Notes under the pieces: model-generated
Database searches by the model: none
The model's input: only the letters and a program-made list of their open reading frames with translations
What the model was told of the DNA's origin: nothing
NCBI GenBank assembly: GCA_001600455.1
Contig: BCKC01000001.1
Coordinates: 6,040,441 to 6,104,440, forward strand
DNA from: Endocalyx cinctus
Taxonomy: Eukaryota; Ascomycota; Sordariomycetes; Amphisphaeriales; Apiosporaceae
Direction of reading: 5' to 3'
Length of the DNA stretch: 64,000 nt
Program-made: the position numbers and the translations under genes
Shown here: one piece after another, positions 46,497 to 59,200 of the stretch
How the letters are laid out: each line of letters starts with the position of its first letter
Numbering within the stretch: the stretch's first letter is position 1

Positions 46497-49400
46497 CTTT
46501 GGGTGAAGGACTAATTAAATGAGAAGAGGAATTATGAGATTGGTAATGTGGAAAATGTAGATGCTAGAAATAAAAGAGAAGAAGAGAAACACGACCCACC
46601 CCTAAAGGGGATGTATATAAATTTAAGAGTGAGATTGTACATTTTGTTTTCTTGTTTGGTAGATGAGGCTGCGGGCCAAAAGTAAGCTGTCGTATAAGGA
46701 AGAGGGAGGGAACTTTCTTAGCACCGCCGTACGACGGCAGGCCAACAACCCCCTCCTTTGGGCTATGGCTATTCCCCTTGGAGGATGAGGGGGGGCAGGG
46801 ATATGTCGTGTGTCTCCATCGAATAAGCTGATCCAATCACCCCTCCCGGCACTGGGCGAAATGCGAACTTTAGTGTAGCGCACCTTGTCAGAGTTCCACC
46901 GGGGGGTTGTTTAGATCAGTTTGGGATTCAGCCTCACAGGGCAGACTAAAGTAGTAATAATTGATTGATTCTGTACGGGGAGACTACTTCGGAGGTATTA
47001 TCGACTCTAATGCAATAAATAATATATCATGAGGCTTTGTAACCAGAATGCCCGATTAAACTTGAAGTATATCGCTCCATACTTGATATATTTAGTAATA
47101 TCCCTATTTACAAGATTGGTTTGTCTTCGTTCTCTTCTTTAGTATAAATACAGTTAAATTTTTCATCATTAAAATTTATGAGGTATTTCGAAGTTTCGAA
47201 ATGGAAAAACCCCAATAAAACTCGGATATTATAGATGATCGAGTGAAAGGGTTGTGATAGTGAAAAGTGGCGGTCAAAAACTTCTCCAAATTGACATGTA
47301 CTGAAGTACTCTGAGTAGTAATGGATGATGGCTGTGCATGTGGCTACACGAAAGAAAAGTTCTATCCTTACAGGCTACGGTTGATCATGTTTCGAATAGC
47401 GCCGTAGTGCCCACTGTTGGCCTAAACTGAGAACTGCATTTACAGCGTGTAAAGGCTTAGAGTAGGGGGCTGTGCTCCGTAAACAGTCCCGACAATGTAT
47501 GCCTTGGCAGACTTTGGTCAGGTACTTACTGAAGTACTTGAGGCGCCTTAAAGAATGTGGTACTCCGTACAATGAACAATGACATAGTTTAATACCCGCT
47601 CAGCCGCTTAACTCGCTAACATCGCGAGCCCTTGTAAATGTAGAAACTCCGAGATGGATCGCTGTTCTAAGAGACTCTCACTTTAACCATCAATGGCTGA
47701 AGAAAAATCGACAACGCCAAACCAACTAAGTACGGAACAGCCCGTGTTCATCTTCATGAAGATAAGCAATAAACTATGTACTGCGCAGTAATAACATAGA
47801 TCTTTCCCCGTATTTCTAGACTTTTTTTTTTTTTCAAGATCCTATAATATTCCCATTATATTTTAAGCGACAAATACACGTAGAAGGCCATCAATTAGGT
47901 CGCAGCTTGAGCCATGTTTCAAATGCATTCCTCCTGAGTAAACGACCAATGCTTCTAGAGTGTACTATATCCTGTTTTATCCACTATTATGTTTTTTTGT
48001 GACGAAGTTTTGTTTCTACAGATGTGTGTGATCGATAATTCATTCTCGTTTCTACGGATTTTCCCTTGTCGTTTCTTCGTTATTTTCAGATCTGAAACTC
48101 GACCAATTGGTCTTAAACATCTTTGCCAACTTACCAGCTTACGTAGCAGAGTGTTACGTCGGCGCTCGTCTTCGATTTGGGAATGTTTCCCTGATCACTT
48201 GCTTTATTTACAGGAGGCGTAATTCATCCAATGACACAACAAAAACTTATCCAATTGCAAGTTGTAGTGTAATTGGGGAAATATGGTATACTAGAAATCA
48301 GAGAGATCATAGAGATCAATCAGATCATATCCACCTGACTTTGGTCCAGAACGGCCTCTTCCAGAGCGGACTTGGCATGCCAAGGCCATGCACCGCGATA
48401 CTGAAATGGGTATTCTCATTCTCTGGTGACGTATGCTATTTAGATAGGACGAACCTGTTCTAATATACCAATGTGTTATAGTTCTAATGTGATCCCGCCA
48501 CTAAGACATGAACGAAAGAGGGGTCAATCAATCCTTTTTTTTTTCCTCCTTCGTATACACTACTCGTTAATCTACATGGCAGCATGACTGTTTCGTTGCA
48601 CAAAATGCAGCGTCATGATTGCTTAGTTTACGTATGGTATCATACAGACCTGTAATGCTCATGTATCAATTTACATACCCACGTACTCTAACCGGGCATC
48701 TCTCGGGGATTTTGGCTCAAAGTAATAAATGGTACCTGGCAGTCATGTCAAAATCAGTGAGTGACACATTGTAGTAAACACACTACACACTACGCTAGAT
48801 CTTAAAGATCTCACCCAAGGATCAGGGCAGCAGGGGTCGAAGGTCATCTCTCAATAATTCTTCAGTATCAATTATATGACATAGCTTGGAATTGACATTA
48901 TCCTATTATTGGGAGGGAGATATCAGTAGGAGAGAAAGAAGATAGGGAACCCAAAAGAAGAAGAAGAAAAGATAGAGATGTACTGCAATCTGTAATTCAC
49001 TTGCTATCGTTGTCGAAGATTTTCAACATTACAGAGTACATATACCAAGCTTTTACTAGAGAAGGACAAGCATTTGATAACGAAACATCTTGGCGATATT
49101 TTTTTTTTTTTTTTTTTCATTCAGAATTGGTGGCCTCACTCCTAAAAGCTGACAGCTAGTGTATTACTGTGGTTCAGGAATTACTTTTGATTTTTCTAAT
49201 AAAATTCAGTAAATTGTATTCTTTGCTAAGTAGTTTTTCTACATCGACCCAGATAACTCTCACCTCATCATCAATCTCAACTTTCTCTCTTTTCTTTTTT
49301 TTTTATCTTTGCGCCACCCCACAAAACAGGAACCAGACAGCGTAGATTATCACTTCATCCCAACTATGTGGAGTCGTGGTAGGCCTATCAAATCCAGCCT

Positions 49401-50341
49401 ATTATGTTTCGTTTTGTTTCCCACATATTCCCTATCTTTGTTATTCTTATTATTTTCTTTTGTTTCTTATTATTTTGGAAAAGATATACCTGGCTGGCTT
49501 TGTTTTTTTTTTTTTTTTTTTTTTTAATCTGAATTGAAGGGGGAAAATGATGAAGCTGTAGCGAAAGTTCGTTCCAAAGCCACCCCCAAAGCTGTAGTAT
49601 TGATTTCACGTTTTTCCATTTTCTTGTAATTTTCTACCCAAGCGTTTTTTTTTCTCTCTCTTTTTTCGATGACCTATTCCTTAGAATAGGACATTTTATT
49701 CTCCTCCCAGACGAAAAATCATGCGCCCCCTGTATTTACTGTTTATTCATAGCCGCCAAGTCACTCTACTACCATGATGCTCGTCGACTTCCTAAACCAC
49801 TTTGTTCAACCCCAGGGCTGTTGATTTTGCGTTTGATTTTTACACTAGCCCACACCCAGCCGAGATGTCAACGAGGCAAACAACCTGTGTGTATAGACTA
49901 GTGTCTACATGGACTTTTTCTACTTTCCAAACTCATGGTGTCGCTGTATAGCTCATGTTGTATCACCAGTTGCGATATGGGATATATATATCCAGTCTCA
50001 TTCCTATAGAAATACCAGCAACATATCTACCTACTTATATTCCTAACTTTCTCATATAAATCATCTCAAGTCTCTTCATCATCGAGCCATATAATTCTTC
50101 CTATCCTCACGTACCTATAACAACTTACACTATTTACAACACCTCTACTCTCAACTCAGATTTACTCATCACCAGTAATACAACTGCCCATATCATCGCG
50201 TCCAACAAAACTTCTACATCTCTTCATCTTTTCTCGACATAAACATCACACGGTACCAATCAAGTCGTCGCCAATTGAAGTAAAGAAAACACTGTTATTA
50301 TCGTCGTCATCGTCGTCGTCGTCATCATCATAGTTATCATC
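46497..50341. other. Intergenic region with promoter-like 3' end
   Basis: No gene is supported. An ATG with good context at 47693 starts a 32-codon frame (MAEEKSTTPNQLSTEQPVFI) that could be an orphan first exon, but no downstream partner was found. The ORF 48107-48463 is not convincing. Homopolymers lie at 47822-47834, 49099-49117 and 49503-49525. From about 49980 to 50341 the plus strand becomes C/T-rich with TCATCG repeats, as expected of a highly transcribed fungal leader. Confidence 0.45.
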
Positions 50342-50590
50342 ATGCCCTCTAGCACTTCCGCGGTCCATTACTACAGCACCAGGTCCCCTTCACGAAACAC
50401 CTCTTCCCGCCACCACAGCAGTGCCTCGAACTTTGCCTATAGCCAGGCTAGATTGTCTTCTTACACCAGAAGTTACGACGCATCAGAGAGGCTCTATGCT
50501 ACCGGTCAATCTAGCGGCAGGTCTAGCGCCACTATGAGAGCTAAGTTGGACAACTGGGATCATCAGTGGAGCAATGCTTCCCGACGGTAA
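50342..50590 (+). CDS. Small Ser/Tyr/Arg-rich hypothetical protein
   Basis: An 82-aa ORF beginning MPSSTSAVHYYSTRSPSR and ending DNWDHQWSNASRR. About a third of the residues are Ser. The ATG follows a long pyrimidine-rich leader with TCATCG repeats (50300-50341), typical of strongly expressed fungal genes. Codon choice is balanced, unlike nearby chance ORFs. There are no Cys, no signal peptide and no membrane segment, so a disordered intracellular peptide is likely. The stop overlaps a weak GTAATC donor, and splicing to an exon after 50690 would extend it, but that extension is not protein-like. The family is not recognised. Confidence 0.5.
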   Translation: MPSSTSAVHYYSTRSPSRNTSSRHHSSASNFAYSQARLSSYTRSYDASERLYATGQSSGRSSATMRAKLDNWDHQWSNASRR

Positions 50591-51649
50591 TCGACAAAAT
50601 ACTTGGTTCACCCCGGCTACTTACCGGTTTCTTTTTTGTTCTTTTTCTTCTTTTTGAATCGATGTTTCAATTGTATTATTTTATTAGCATGTGTAGGATA
50701 TGGACGAATAGGTGTGGACTGCGATGCATTTACGGGGTACACAGGCGAAGGTTTAGCGAAATGGTTTTTCATGTACATTATACCCCCCGGCATCATATTA
50801 CTACTCCCGTTATTATGTTAGACGATAGAGCATAGAATTTGATCTGCATTTGCTTCCCTCGGGAATTTATCTTCCTTCATCGCGTTTCCTGGGGTATTCA
50901 GCCCTCGTCTGTACTATATTTCGGTTCCATCCGAAAACGTTTCAAGTCCCGATACCGGATCACATGGAACAAATAGTTAGAAGTATCCACTCGGCCGATG
51001 ACAGTAGCGTTTAAGGCGGCCCCACACCCACCGTCCGTGTCATGTCTCTCCCTACAGGAACGAGGCCGCCCACCCAACCATGAAAGGAGAAAAAATGCAC
51101 AATGCCGATAAAAAAAAAAAAAGAGGTGCGGTTCTCAGGTAGGGGTATCTATGTTCTTCGAAATTTCGAACCCGAATTCCGTTTTCGGTCGACTATTTCA
51201 TGCGAACTATCGTTCATGTGATTGATAACCAAGAAGTCGGCAGTTCGGATGAATTAAAAGCGTAAGGCATTCCCGCTCCTGGTGTCACGATAATACGGGC
51301 CGTAAAGTAAAATAAAAACTACTGTCATCGGATGATGAGAGAGCACAAGAAAAAGGGGCGCGTGTATAGGGTCTACAGCGCAAAGGTCGGCATTCGCCGA
51401 TCGCTGTATGGCAACGCGAATAGCCGTGTACACGACACAGTTGTATACTTTCTTTTGAATGTAGCGATGGTCGACTATTTTAAGTTTTTGATTTGTGGAT
51501 GCGAGTGCTACGGGTAAGCAGAGTAAGTGTCACGAACACCCTTCTCTCTCTCTCTCGCTTTAGCGCTCCATCACGGCGAACTGCATGCTATCCGACTTCC
51601 CCTCGCACCTAAGAGGAATACAGATCATCGTTCAGGTCCCGAGCCCAGA

Positions 51650-51681
<32 letters not shown>

Positions 51682-52768
51682 GCAGTACAGCCACCCACGT
51701 CTACTCCCGTACATTAAACCACCTATCAGCTTAGGGAACAGCGTCGGCTTGCAGCACGTTACGAGCGTTGACGGTTTTGGCCCCTCCACCCTCAATATAG
51801 CGTGTTTCACTCGAATAAAAAAATAACGTTGGATCGGATGCGTTGCCGGTACACACGGACGTAAATTTAGGTGCAACGGCACGAAAAGGGTATGCCGCTC
51901 GAGTTAGAACACAGTGGCCGAAAAAAGAATCCCATGTCATGCAAGGGTCTTGTGACGCCCTGTCAGCCTTACTTTTCAGGAGGGAATAAGTGATGATATA
52001 TCCCGATCCATCAACCCGGTAGTCAGGACGGAACCTCTTTAAGCATCGCACCATCCATACCTTGTTCCTGAGCATGTAAATTGGGTGCTACAACCTGCAG
52101 CCACCTGTACATGTGCATGAACCGAACCTCGGAGAGGCTTGTCAGCATGCCTTTAAATTTTTTTTTGTCAGTGCGGGTTGTCCTTTTTTCCCCCCCGCCA
52201 CTCATGCAACTTCCGTCGTCAAATCCTTTGGTTCAGGAAGGGGTTAAGAGGGAGGGGAAGGGAGTCACGCGCCCAACTCAACTTGGCACCTCACTACCGG
52301 GAAAAAAAGGGACCTAGGCCCGGCCTTTTCGAACATCTCTTGACAGATCACCTTTGGATCAGACGATCTTTCTCAACATTCTTTAATTCTAATTTTCATA
52401 ACTTCCGAAGAAGGTTAATAAGTGGAGATGTATGTGCACGTGTGGTATCGTTAATAAACAGAGCCGGAGAGAATAAATGCAGATATGCAGACAGAAAGAA
52501 TTTTTGACTCGAAAGACAATCGGCGCATAGCTTCGATCAGCCGTCCTCCAAATAGACTAGCAGTTACATATAATCTTACAACACTCCAAACAGTCATCTT
52601 TGAGCTAGAGCTCACGTCATTTTTTTTTCTTGTTATTCGGCTTTAATAGCAGTAGTATACTTCCTCCTTCTGAGTCTGAGAGGGGATCTCGGTCTGATGA
52701 TACCAACTGCCTCCCCCTCCCCTGGAAATTTTAAGGCTCGTCGTATTTAGTTTTTCCAAAGGCGTTTT

Positions 52769-52772
<4 letters not shown>
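50591..52772. other. Intergenic spacer
   Basis: No gene is supported. A 114-codon minus-strand ORF (51731-52075) was examined and not recognised. A 25-nt T run lies at 51657-51681. Several (CT)n stretches occur around 51545. Confidence 0.45.
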
Positions 52773-52820
<48 letters not shown>

Positions 52821-52824
52821 TGTG
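52773..52824. repeat. Compound microsatellite (CT)n(GT)n
   Basis: An uninterrupted CT run of about 30 bases passes directly into a GT run of about 22 bases. It lies 10 bases beyond the frataxin stop codon, so it should be transcribed in the frataxin 3' UTR. Confidence 0.95.
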
Positions 52825-52834
52825 ATACTTAATA

Positions 52835-53541
52835 CTAGGAAGAATTAGCGGTGGAACCACCCACGTTGACGCCTGTCTCAGCAAGGAGTATCTCAGCCAG
52901 GCTAGTACCGTCTCGCATGTATATCCAGTCATAGGCGGCCGTGTCCTGCTTCTGATCTTGGCCTTCGCTAACGACCGCGTAATCGAAGCGCTTTGGGCCC
53001 GAGATCGGCGATGACAGCCAGATTTGCCTGTTTGGTGGCTGTTTGTTGATCACGTACGTTCCGATGCCCGTGAACTTGACATTCATTACACCTGACTATT
53101 TCCCCCTCGCATAAAGAAAACTCCGTTGTTAGTATATCTACATCCAGTTTGGCAAGTATGAGGGGGGAGGGGGTAAGGGGACGCTAGGGGGAGAATATCA
53201 TGCACGCATACGCTAAATTCCACATCTACGTCGGCACGCTCGTCCTGCATCGTCTCGTACTTCTCCAATATCGCGTCAAGATATTCGTCGGCCAGCTCGT
53301 GGTATTTGGGCTCTGATATATCGGCGACTACGGTGGACTTCAAAGCCCCCGGGGTTAAGGGCGCGGCGGCCCGAGTATTTGTCGTGAAAGCATGTCGTGA
53401 GATAGGAGCTACGGTCGTGCGGAAGAGTGGTGTGGGCAAGCGCGGGAGACGTAGAAGTGCGGACGTAGTCGATCGTGAAACTGTATTCAAGACGCGATAT
53501 GATATTCGACTAAGCTTCGCGACGTTGTTGTATCGATTCAT
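52835..53541 (-). CDS. YFH1: Frataxin, mitochondrial iron-binding protein of Fe-S assembly
   Basis: Frataxin acts in the mitochondrial matrix in Fe-S cluster assembly. Exons are 53212-53541 and 52835-53095, 196 aa. The 116-nt intron has donor GTATGC, branch TACTAAC and acceptor AATAG. The N-terminal 55 residues are Arg/Ser-rich and free of acidic residues until ADISEP, a mitochondrial presequence. The acidic first helix ([20 protein letters not shown], then [10 protein letters not shown]) is the iron/scaffold-binding surface. The intron joins DVEFS to [19 protein letters not shown], followed by the invariant block [20 protein letters not shown]. The tail ends with [14 protein letters not shown]. 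Length and order are standard. The neighbouring gene at 54633 is on the same strand about 1.1 kb upstream. Confidence 0.96.
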
Positions 53542-54632
53542 GGTTTGTCGATGGCGTCAGTGGTAGTGCGAAATCGGCGTCGGCGATTGATTTTTTTTTA
53601 TTTTTATTTTTTTCGTTTATGTCAATGATGGACGAAAGAATAAATTATTGGTGTATATACAGAATAGCTAGCTTTAAAATTAGAGTATCCCTATATTTTA
53701 TAGTTTATTGCATTCTGCAAGCAATTGTGGCTAAGATTCCTGTGCGTTGTAATGGGCGAGCAATGTTTTTTCAAACGAAGTTGAAAATAGTTGATGCGGA
53801 AAGCTTCGGTAGCTGTTTATGTAGTAGCTGGTAGTGTTTTTAGTTACATACAGCTTCCCCCGCGGCCCCGCTGTCAAAGAAGCAAAGTAACCCCTGTATA
53901 AGCCGTACCTGTAGTTCTTCAGCTACTACGTACTCTTGGCATATATTATTTTTGTACAGAGTAAACGTGGACCTTTTCATAGCTTATTCTACACAGCTTA
54001 TGTAAATCGTCTTATTATTGCCTCGTCCCGAAGCACGTCGTCGCACCGGCTGATCGCGCCGTTCATAAACTTATTTAATTTTCAATGTAAATTCGTTATC
54101 ATCCCTTGACGACTTCCCTTTCCAATTAATTAACATACCTGCTAGTAGTTAATATGATTGGTTTTTAAGAGTGGAGATTATCTAACGGAGTTTGTTCGCT
54201 TAGTAATGGAATGGAACTACTACTCACTCCAAAATCTGATGAGAGCCTACAATGTTAAACATCACTTCTTCCTTAAACACTTATACATATACCTTATACA
54301 CTTAAGCTGCCTGCGACATATCTGCTTCAACTTTAATTAAAACTTATATATTTATCTCTTAAAAAGGTCTATATATGTATATATGTATATAATAAGTTTG
54401 TTCCCCCAGTCAATGTGGGAAGAAGCAAGAAGGCTCCCGGATACCATCTATCTAAAAGGATGACTCTTCTAATATCCAACGCCGATCCGTTCCTAATTTC
54501 TATAATTTGATTCGTTACGAGCTAACGAGCAAGTTTTTTTTTTTATTCAAACTTCAAACTGTCTCCTTCGGTTTATCCATTGCGAACATATCTTTGGTAC
54601 TCTTGATGTTAATCGATCAAATAAGATCAACT
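53542..54632. other. Intergenic spacer
   Basis: AT-rich promoter region of frataxin and 3' flank of the TmpA-like gene. T-rich patches occur near 53590 and 54535; nothing else was recognised. Confidence 0.5.
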
Positions 54633-56218
54633 CTAAGAATCGAATATGGCACCATATGCAGGTATACCTCTTGTCTGCATACCAAATACGACCTTTTCCG
54701 TCACTTTGGGGTTTGAGATGATAAAAACGGCTTCCGCGTTTGCTTCTCGTACCAGTTGGTAAGTCTCGCGCACGATATCGGGATAACCTTTTTCGGTAGT
54801 ATCCCAGATCACCGCGTTAGGATCCGCTCGTTGGACTGCGGCGACAACTCCGTCTCCGTACGTCTTCTGTGGAGTCCTTGTGCTCCATAGGACACGAACC
54901 GGCGTGGCGTTGGCGAAGAGGAGAGAAAGACAAGGGCCTATACCGGAACCGGTGGCAACTAGAACGATACTCTTGAACAACTTTGACGTGTAGAGGAGCC
55001 CATGTAAGGGAGCGCCTCGAATCCAAAGCTTACGATCGTTGGGTTTCATGATTTGCTTCTTGGTCCAGTCGCCCGCGTTGCTGACAACGACGCTGAAGCC
55101 GTTGATCTTCCCCGATTCCGGTTCTACGTCGGGGATGGTCGCAAAAGCGTGCCATTCCGTCAGCGGCTTATCGCTAAGCTTAACACCGTAAAATGGTTGC
55201 ATCGGCTTGTACTTGAAGTGAAGCCGGGTCGCGTGGTCGCTCAGCTTCTCCGGGTAGACTCTGTGATGACGCAGACGCGACCACGAGGCAATAGTGCATA
55301 ACGTCGACACGATAATCAGCCAAAAGTTGGCCGAGTGAATAAGGACCCATCCAATACTCTTGTTCCATTCCCGGGCGGTGACATTCGCCGATGCTATGTT
55401 ATGAATCCAGAACGTGATCAAAGCCGTCCACCCAGAAAACCGATGGAACGCCTCGAATTGGTCATGAAACTTCCGCCGTATACTCGGATGAGCAGCCGTT
55501 AAAATTACGATGAAACCTGTTACCAAGATCCAGCTAGTAATAAGGTTAATTAATGTGTCTGTGAGAGGCGTTTCTATCCACTCCTTGGTTGCTAACGCGG
55601 TATATAAGATATACCAAACTACCGCCGCCGTACCGGCCCCGCTGTGAACGCCGCCGTAATGGAACACCTTGGCCAGCCGCTTCCGGATCCAGATGGGCCA
55701 AGAATGCGGAGCGCAGACGAATATTTCGTAAACTAAGTTGACGACCTCTTCTTGTCGGAAGAGGATACAAGCGGCCAAGTTCGCAGATGCGGCGCTACCG
55801 ACGTCCCTCGAAGGAGGGTTGGCTTTGTACTTAATCATGATCCCAACAAAAGCCGCCAGGTTGGCGGTAAATATGAACGTGAATATCTTACGATATGACG
55901 AAGCATACTTGTCTAGTTAGGCACCGTGCGTGAGTATAACTATTCGAGTCGAGCTAATTGGGACATCGATATGCACTTACGTCGTATCATCCGGCTCGTC
56001 TCCGAGCCAAGCTGATCTGGAAGTTCGACCTTTTCCAGATCAACAGTGACCTGAGCATCCGTCTTTTCTTGAGTCATCTTGATCGAATTTTCCCGAGTAG
56101 ACGCGGATGTGGTTTCAGACGAAGGGGTTGAAGTTCCCGGTGATGCTTGTATGGTCGACAGACTCGACTTAGTTGTCACCATCCCCCTCTCTGGGGGTGT
56201 CAACTCATTGGATGTCAT
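54633..56218 (-). CDS. TmpA-like integral membrane protein (ferric-reductase-related)
   Basis: A two-exon gene (55981-56218, 54633-55912; 68-nt intron with GTAAGT donor and AACTAG acceptor), 505 aa. The first 80 residues are a Ser/Thr-rich cytosolic tail. The intron junction yields RHKYASSYRKIFTFIFTANL, leading into several transmembrane helices, among them GTAAVVWYILYTALA, INLITSWILVTGFIVIL and WVLIHSANFWLIIVSTLC. The cytosolic C-terminal half is a ferredoxin-reductase-like fold with the NAD-binding-type loop VATGSGIGPCLSLLFA. The closest characterised relative by memory is Aspergillus nidulans TmpA, a plasma-membrane protein required for a conidiation signal. The usual paired haem-binding histidine pattern of ferric reductases was not traced, so electron-transfer activity is uncertain. 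Confidence 0.85.
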
Positions 56219-59200
56219 GATGTGGATAAGTATTGATACCTGCTTTGCAACGTTGCTAATCTACAATCAGTAGAAAGCATCAATGTGGAAAAGGAAAAAG
56301 AGATCGTCTCAACAACCAGGCTTAGTTGTCTTAAGTTAGAGCACGTTGAAGATATTTTTTGGTCATTGCAGAGAAAAAGAAGTAAAACGAAGGATGGGTA
56401 AAGCTGGGTTAAGTAGTGGTGAATAGTATCTACAGGTCTTATCACATTGTACCAGGAATTTTTCTCGAGGATCTATAAATATTCACGATATGATGATAGG
56501 AGTGACCGCAGCAAGCTGCAGATAATATCGACGCTAATACATTACCAGTAGGTAGGAGAATCAACGGACGTTAATTAATGGACAGAGGACGTTCGGCGAC
56601 ATCACGGATGGCACGACTAGTCTACGCAAGACATCCAAATCCCGGTTCGTACAAGGAAGTCTACGAACAATCCCTGAAACGGCAGTGCATTCACGTACTT
56701 TCTTATCTCGAGTCCCAAGTGGGATAAAAAAAAATAATACACGGTGCCGAAAGGATGATATCCTACGCCCGCCTTACACAAGTAGAAATAAGCTAACGTT
56801 CAGCTTGTTTACTGTGCCGCCCAGTTAAGGAGCATCTATCATTTACGGACGTTTCTTGGTATGTTACACGTAACCACAAACGGCGAAATCCTCATATTCC
56901 TTCCCCCCCAACTTTTATTCAGTTGGTGGTTGAGAATTTTCCGAGGCTTTCAATGAGGACGGTGTCGGTTATACCACATATTGCCACGCTACCTAGCGTA
57001 TACGTGCTAGCCTATCTCCTTACGAGGCATTGAGTTTTTTCTCTTCTAATTCCCAGGGAATATCCTTAAGGCAGATAACTGGCTGAGAAAGAAAGTTCTA
57101 ACATACCCGTCTTCGGTACTGAGCAAATGACTAGCTTAACAGGCCTAATCGGATAACCGTCCGTTATTAAATCAAGGTCAGCTAATGAATGGTCTTTGGG
57201 GGGGGGGAAGGGAATTAATTCTTAGAACTGCTTTAGAAGGTAATATGCTTGGCTTTTCTTGAGGCTTTAATTTTAAACCTTCCCGCCTTTCTAGCTAATG
57301 ACGTTCAAGAACGTGGGAGGCTTTGCGCACATAAAAACCGGGTAGCGGTGGGGTACCGATCGACATGTTGTATGCATGCCGCACCACACTTACCCATGCC
57401 AGTTTCGCTGAAGGAGGCGGCGCGGTAATGGTAATGTTTAGCTGACCTTTGCTACTGTGTATATTCCTTTTAGCTGTAAGAGCACTATGACCGAACCCGG
57501 TTTGGGTACCCGTCTCCACCGCTGTATACCATTTTTGGTAGCTCAAGAAAAACATGTCAACTCGGAAATAAAGATGTCATCTTTGACTCCTTGAACTTTA
57601 TTTTGACTGGCTAGTTAGAAATCTTAGAAAGGTGGGAACGGTATTTAATCGTCAATCTGCTACTTAAAGGGGAAATAGATACTATTTTTGTTATGTTAAA
57701 ATAAACGACCGATAACGAAGACAAGTGATTACATTACCCGCATTCAGTTTCAAGATTTATCGTAATAGGATAGACGATTCTATCTGAGGCTTGTGATGCT
57801 GTTTTTGGAAGGTTGTAAATATGTACGGGAGATACTTGACTCATATTTTACTGCTTACCAGCGCTCGTTATATCAGATCTTTAAACTAGAAGATGAATGA
57901 ATAGGAGTCGTACGAAATCTTTTCTTCTTCATCTTCTTAAATCTCCTATTTTCTTATATAATATCTATGTGGGCAAGACATGCATAGTATCTCGATCTTA
58001 GTCATGCGCAAGGCACAGATATGGCGAAGGCGTTCATTGCAACTCTGAGAATAAACCGACACAATATCTCACCCAGATATTGCTGCCTCCCGTGTCTATT
58101 AATTACCCACCAACCTACCTACCTGCCTGCCTAGTATAGTAATTAATAAAAAAACGGCAATGATATGACGTTTTGTTCGTTTCATTAAACCCAATGCACT
58201 ATGCTTACTTTGCCGTTATTCGCGAACCAAACCTTCAGCGCTTCCGGAGAGGTAAAACACCCTCCGACCATGTAGCCCAGACAAAGGCGTGGGCCGGTAA
58301 CGCGCTTATTTATTTTCTTAATTCTTTAGCAATGTAGCATTGGGAACCGGCTAACCTGCAGGTAATTTAATCTCGTAGCAGTACGTGTACCGTAGGACTT
58401 TTTCTCCTGCATATTAAAAACGCACCCCCTTCGCCATTTTCCAACGAACCATTTCCTCTACCTTTTTCTTTTCCCTTATACCTTGTCTGTCCAAAAAAGC
58501 CCGTCAGCTTAGAACCCAGTTGACTTACAACCTCACAGCCTGACCGCAAACGACTTCAAATGTAGTGCATGCCGTCGTGAATGCATGTATGAATCCTTCG
58601 CACCATTCCTACCCTTCTGAGAGAAAACGGAGTTATCTTTTCTTCTGGGGGGGCGTATGCGTGTTCACCTCGTGGCAAGTGCATATAGCGCCTGTCTAGT
58701 GGAACTCCGTTTCAGCTTCATAAGATCTGTGCGGTAACACGACGGCATGAGACTGACACAAAGTACGACGTATAAGCGTTCCATCCGAGGTGACAAGTCG
58801 GTAGGCAAAGCCGATAGGTTAGGAGAAAGTGGAGAATTTTTTTTATCTTCATTTATATATTGACACATGCACTGGTGATATCTTATCCAGAAAGCCACTG
58901 AAGGATCAATTATGACATGTGATTCTTATAGTTATATACGATAAAGGGGTTTATCTAGCTTATCATGCCGAACCGGCAGGCAGGTTGTCATCTTGATCGG
59001 TTAATTAATTGGAGCAAATAACGAAAATCATTATCTCCTTCTAGAAGGTAACGAGTTTAATATACGGGATATGATGAGAGAAAGAAATAAAAAGCGAATA
59101 TAATAAACTAGCACGTCACCGAGCGTTGAGAGATAAATATTAGACCGAGACAAGCCAAGCCAATTGATGCTCGGATGCGCTGTTTTCTTTCATTAATTTC

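Noticed and set aside
48107..48463. 118-codon plus-strand ORF
   Set aside because: AT-rich flanks, irregular composition, no motif and no consistent splice signals; treated as chance.
51731..52075. 114-codon minus-strand ORF
   Set aside because: Moderately protein-like but unrecognised, without splice partners, leader signals or codon bias; insufficient to call a gene.
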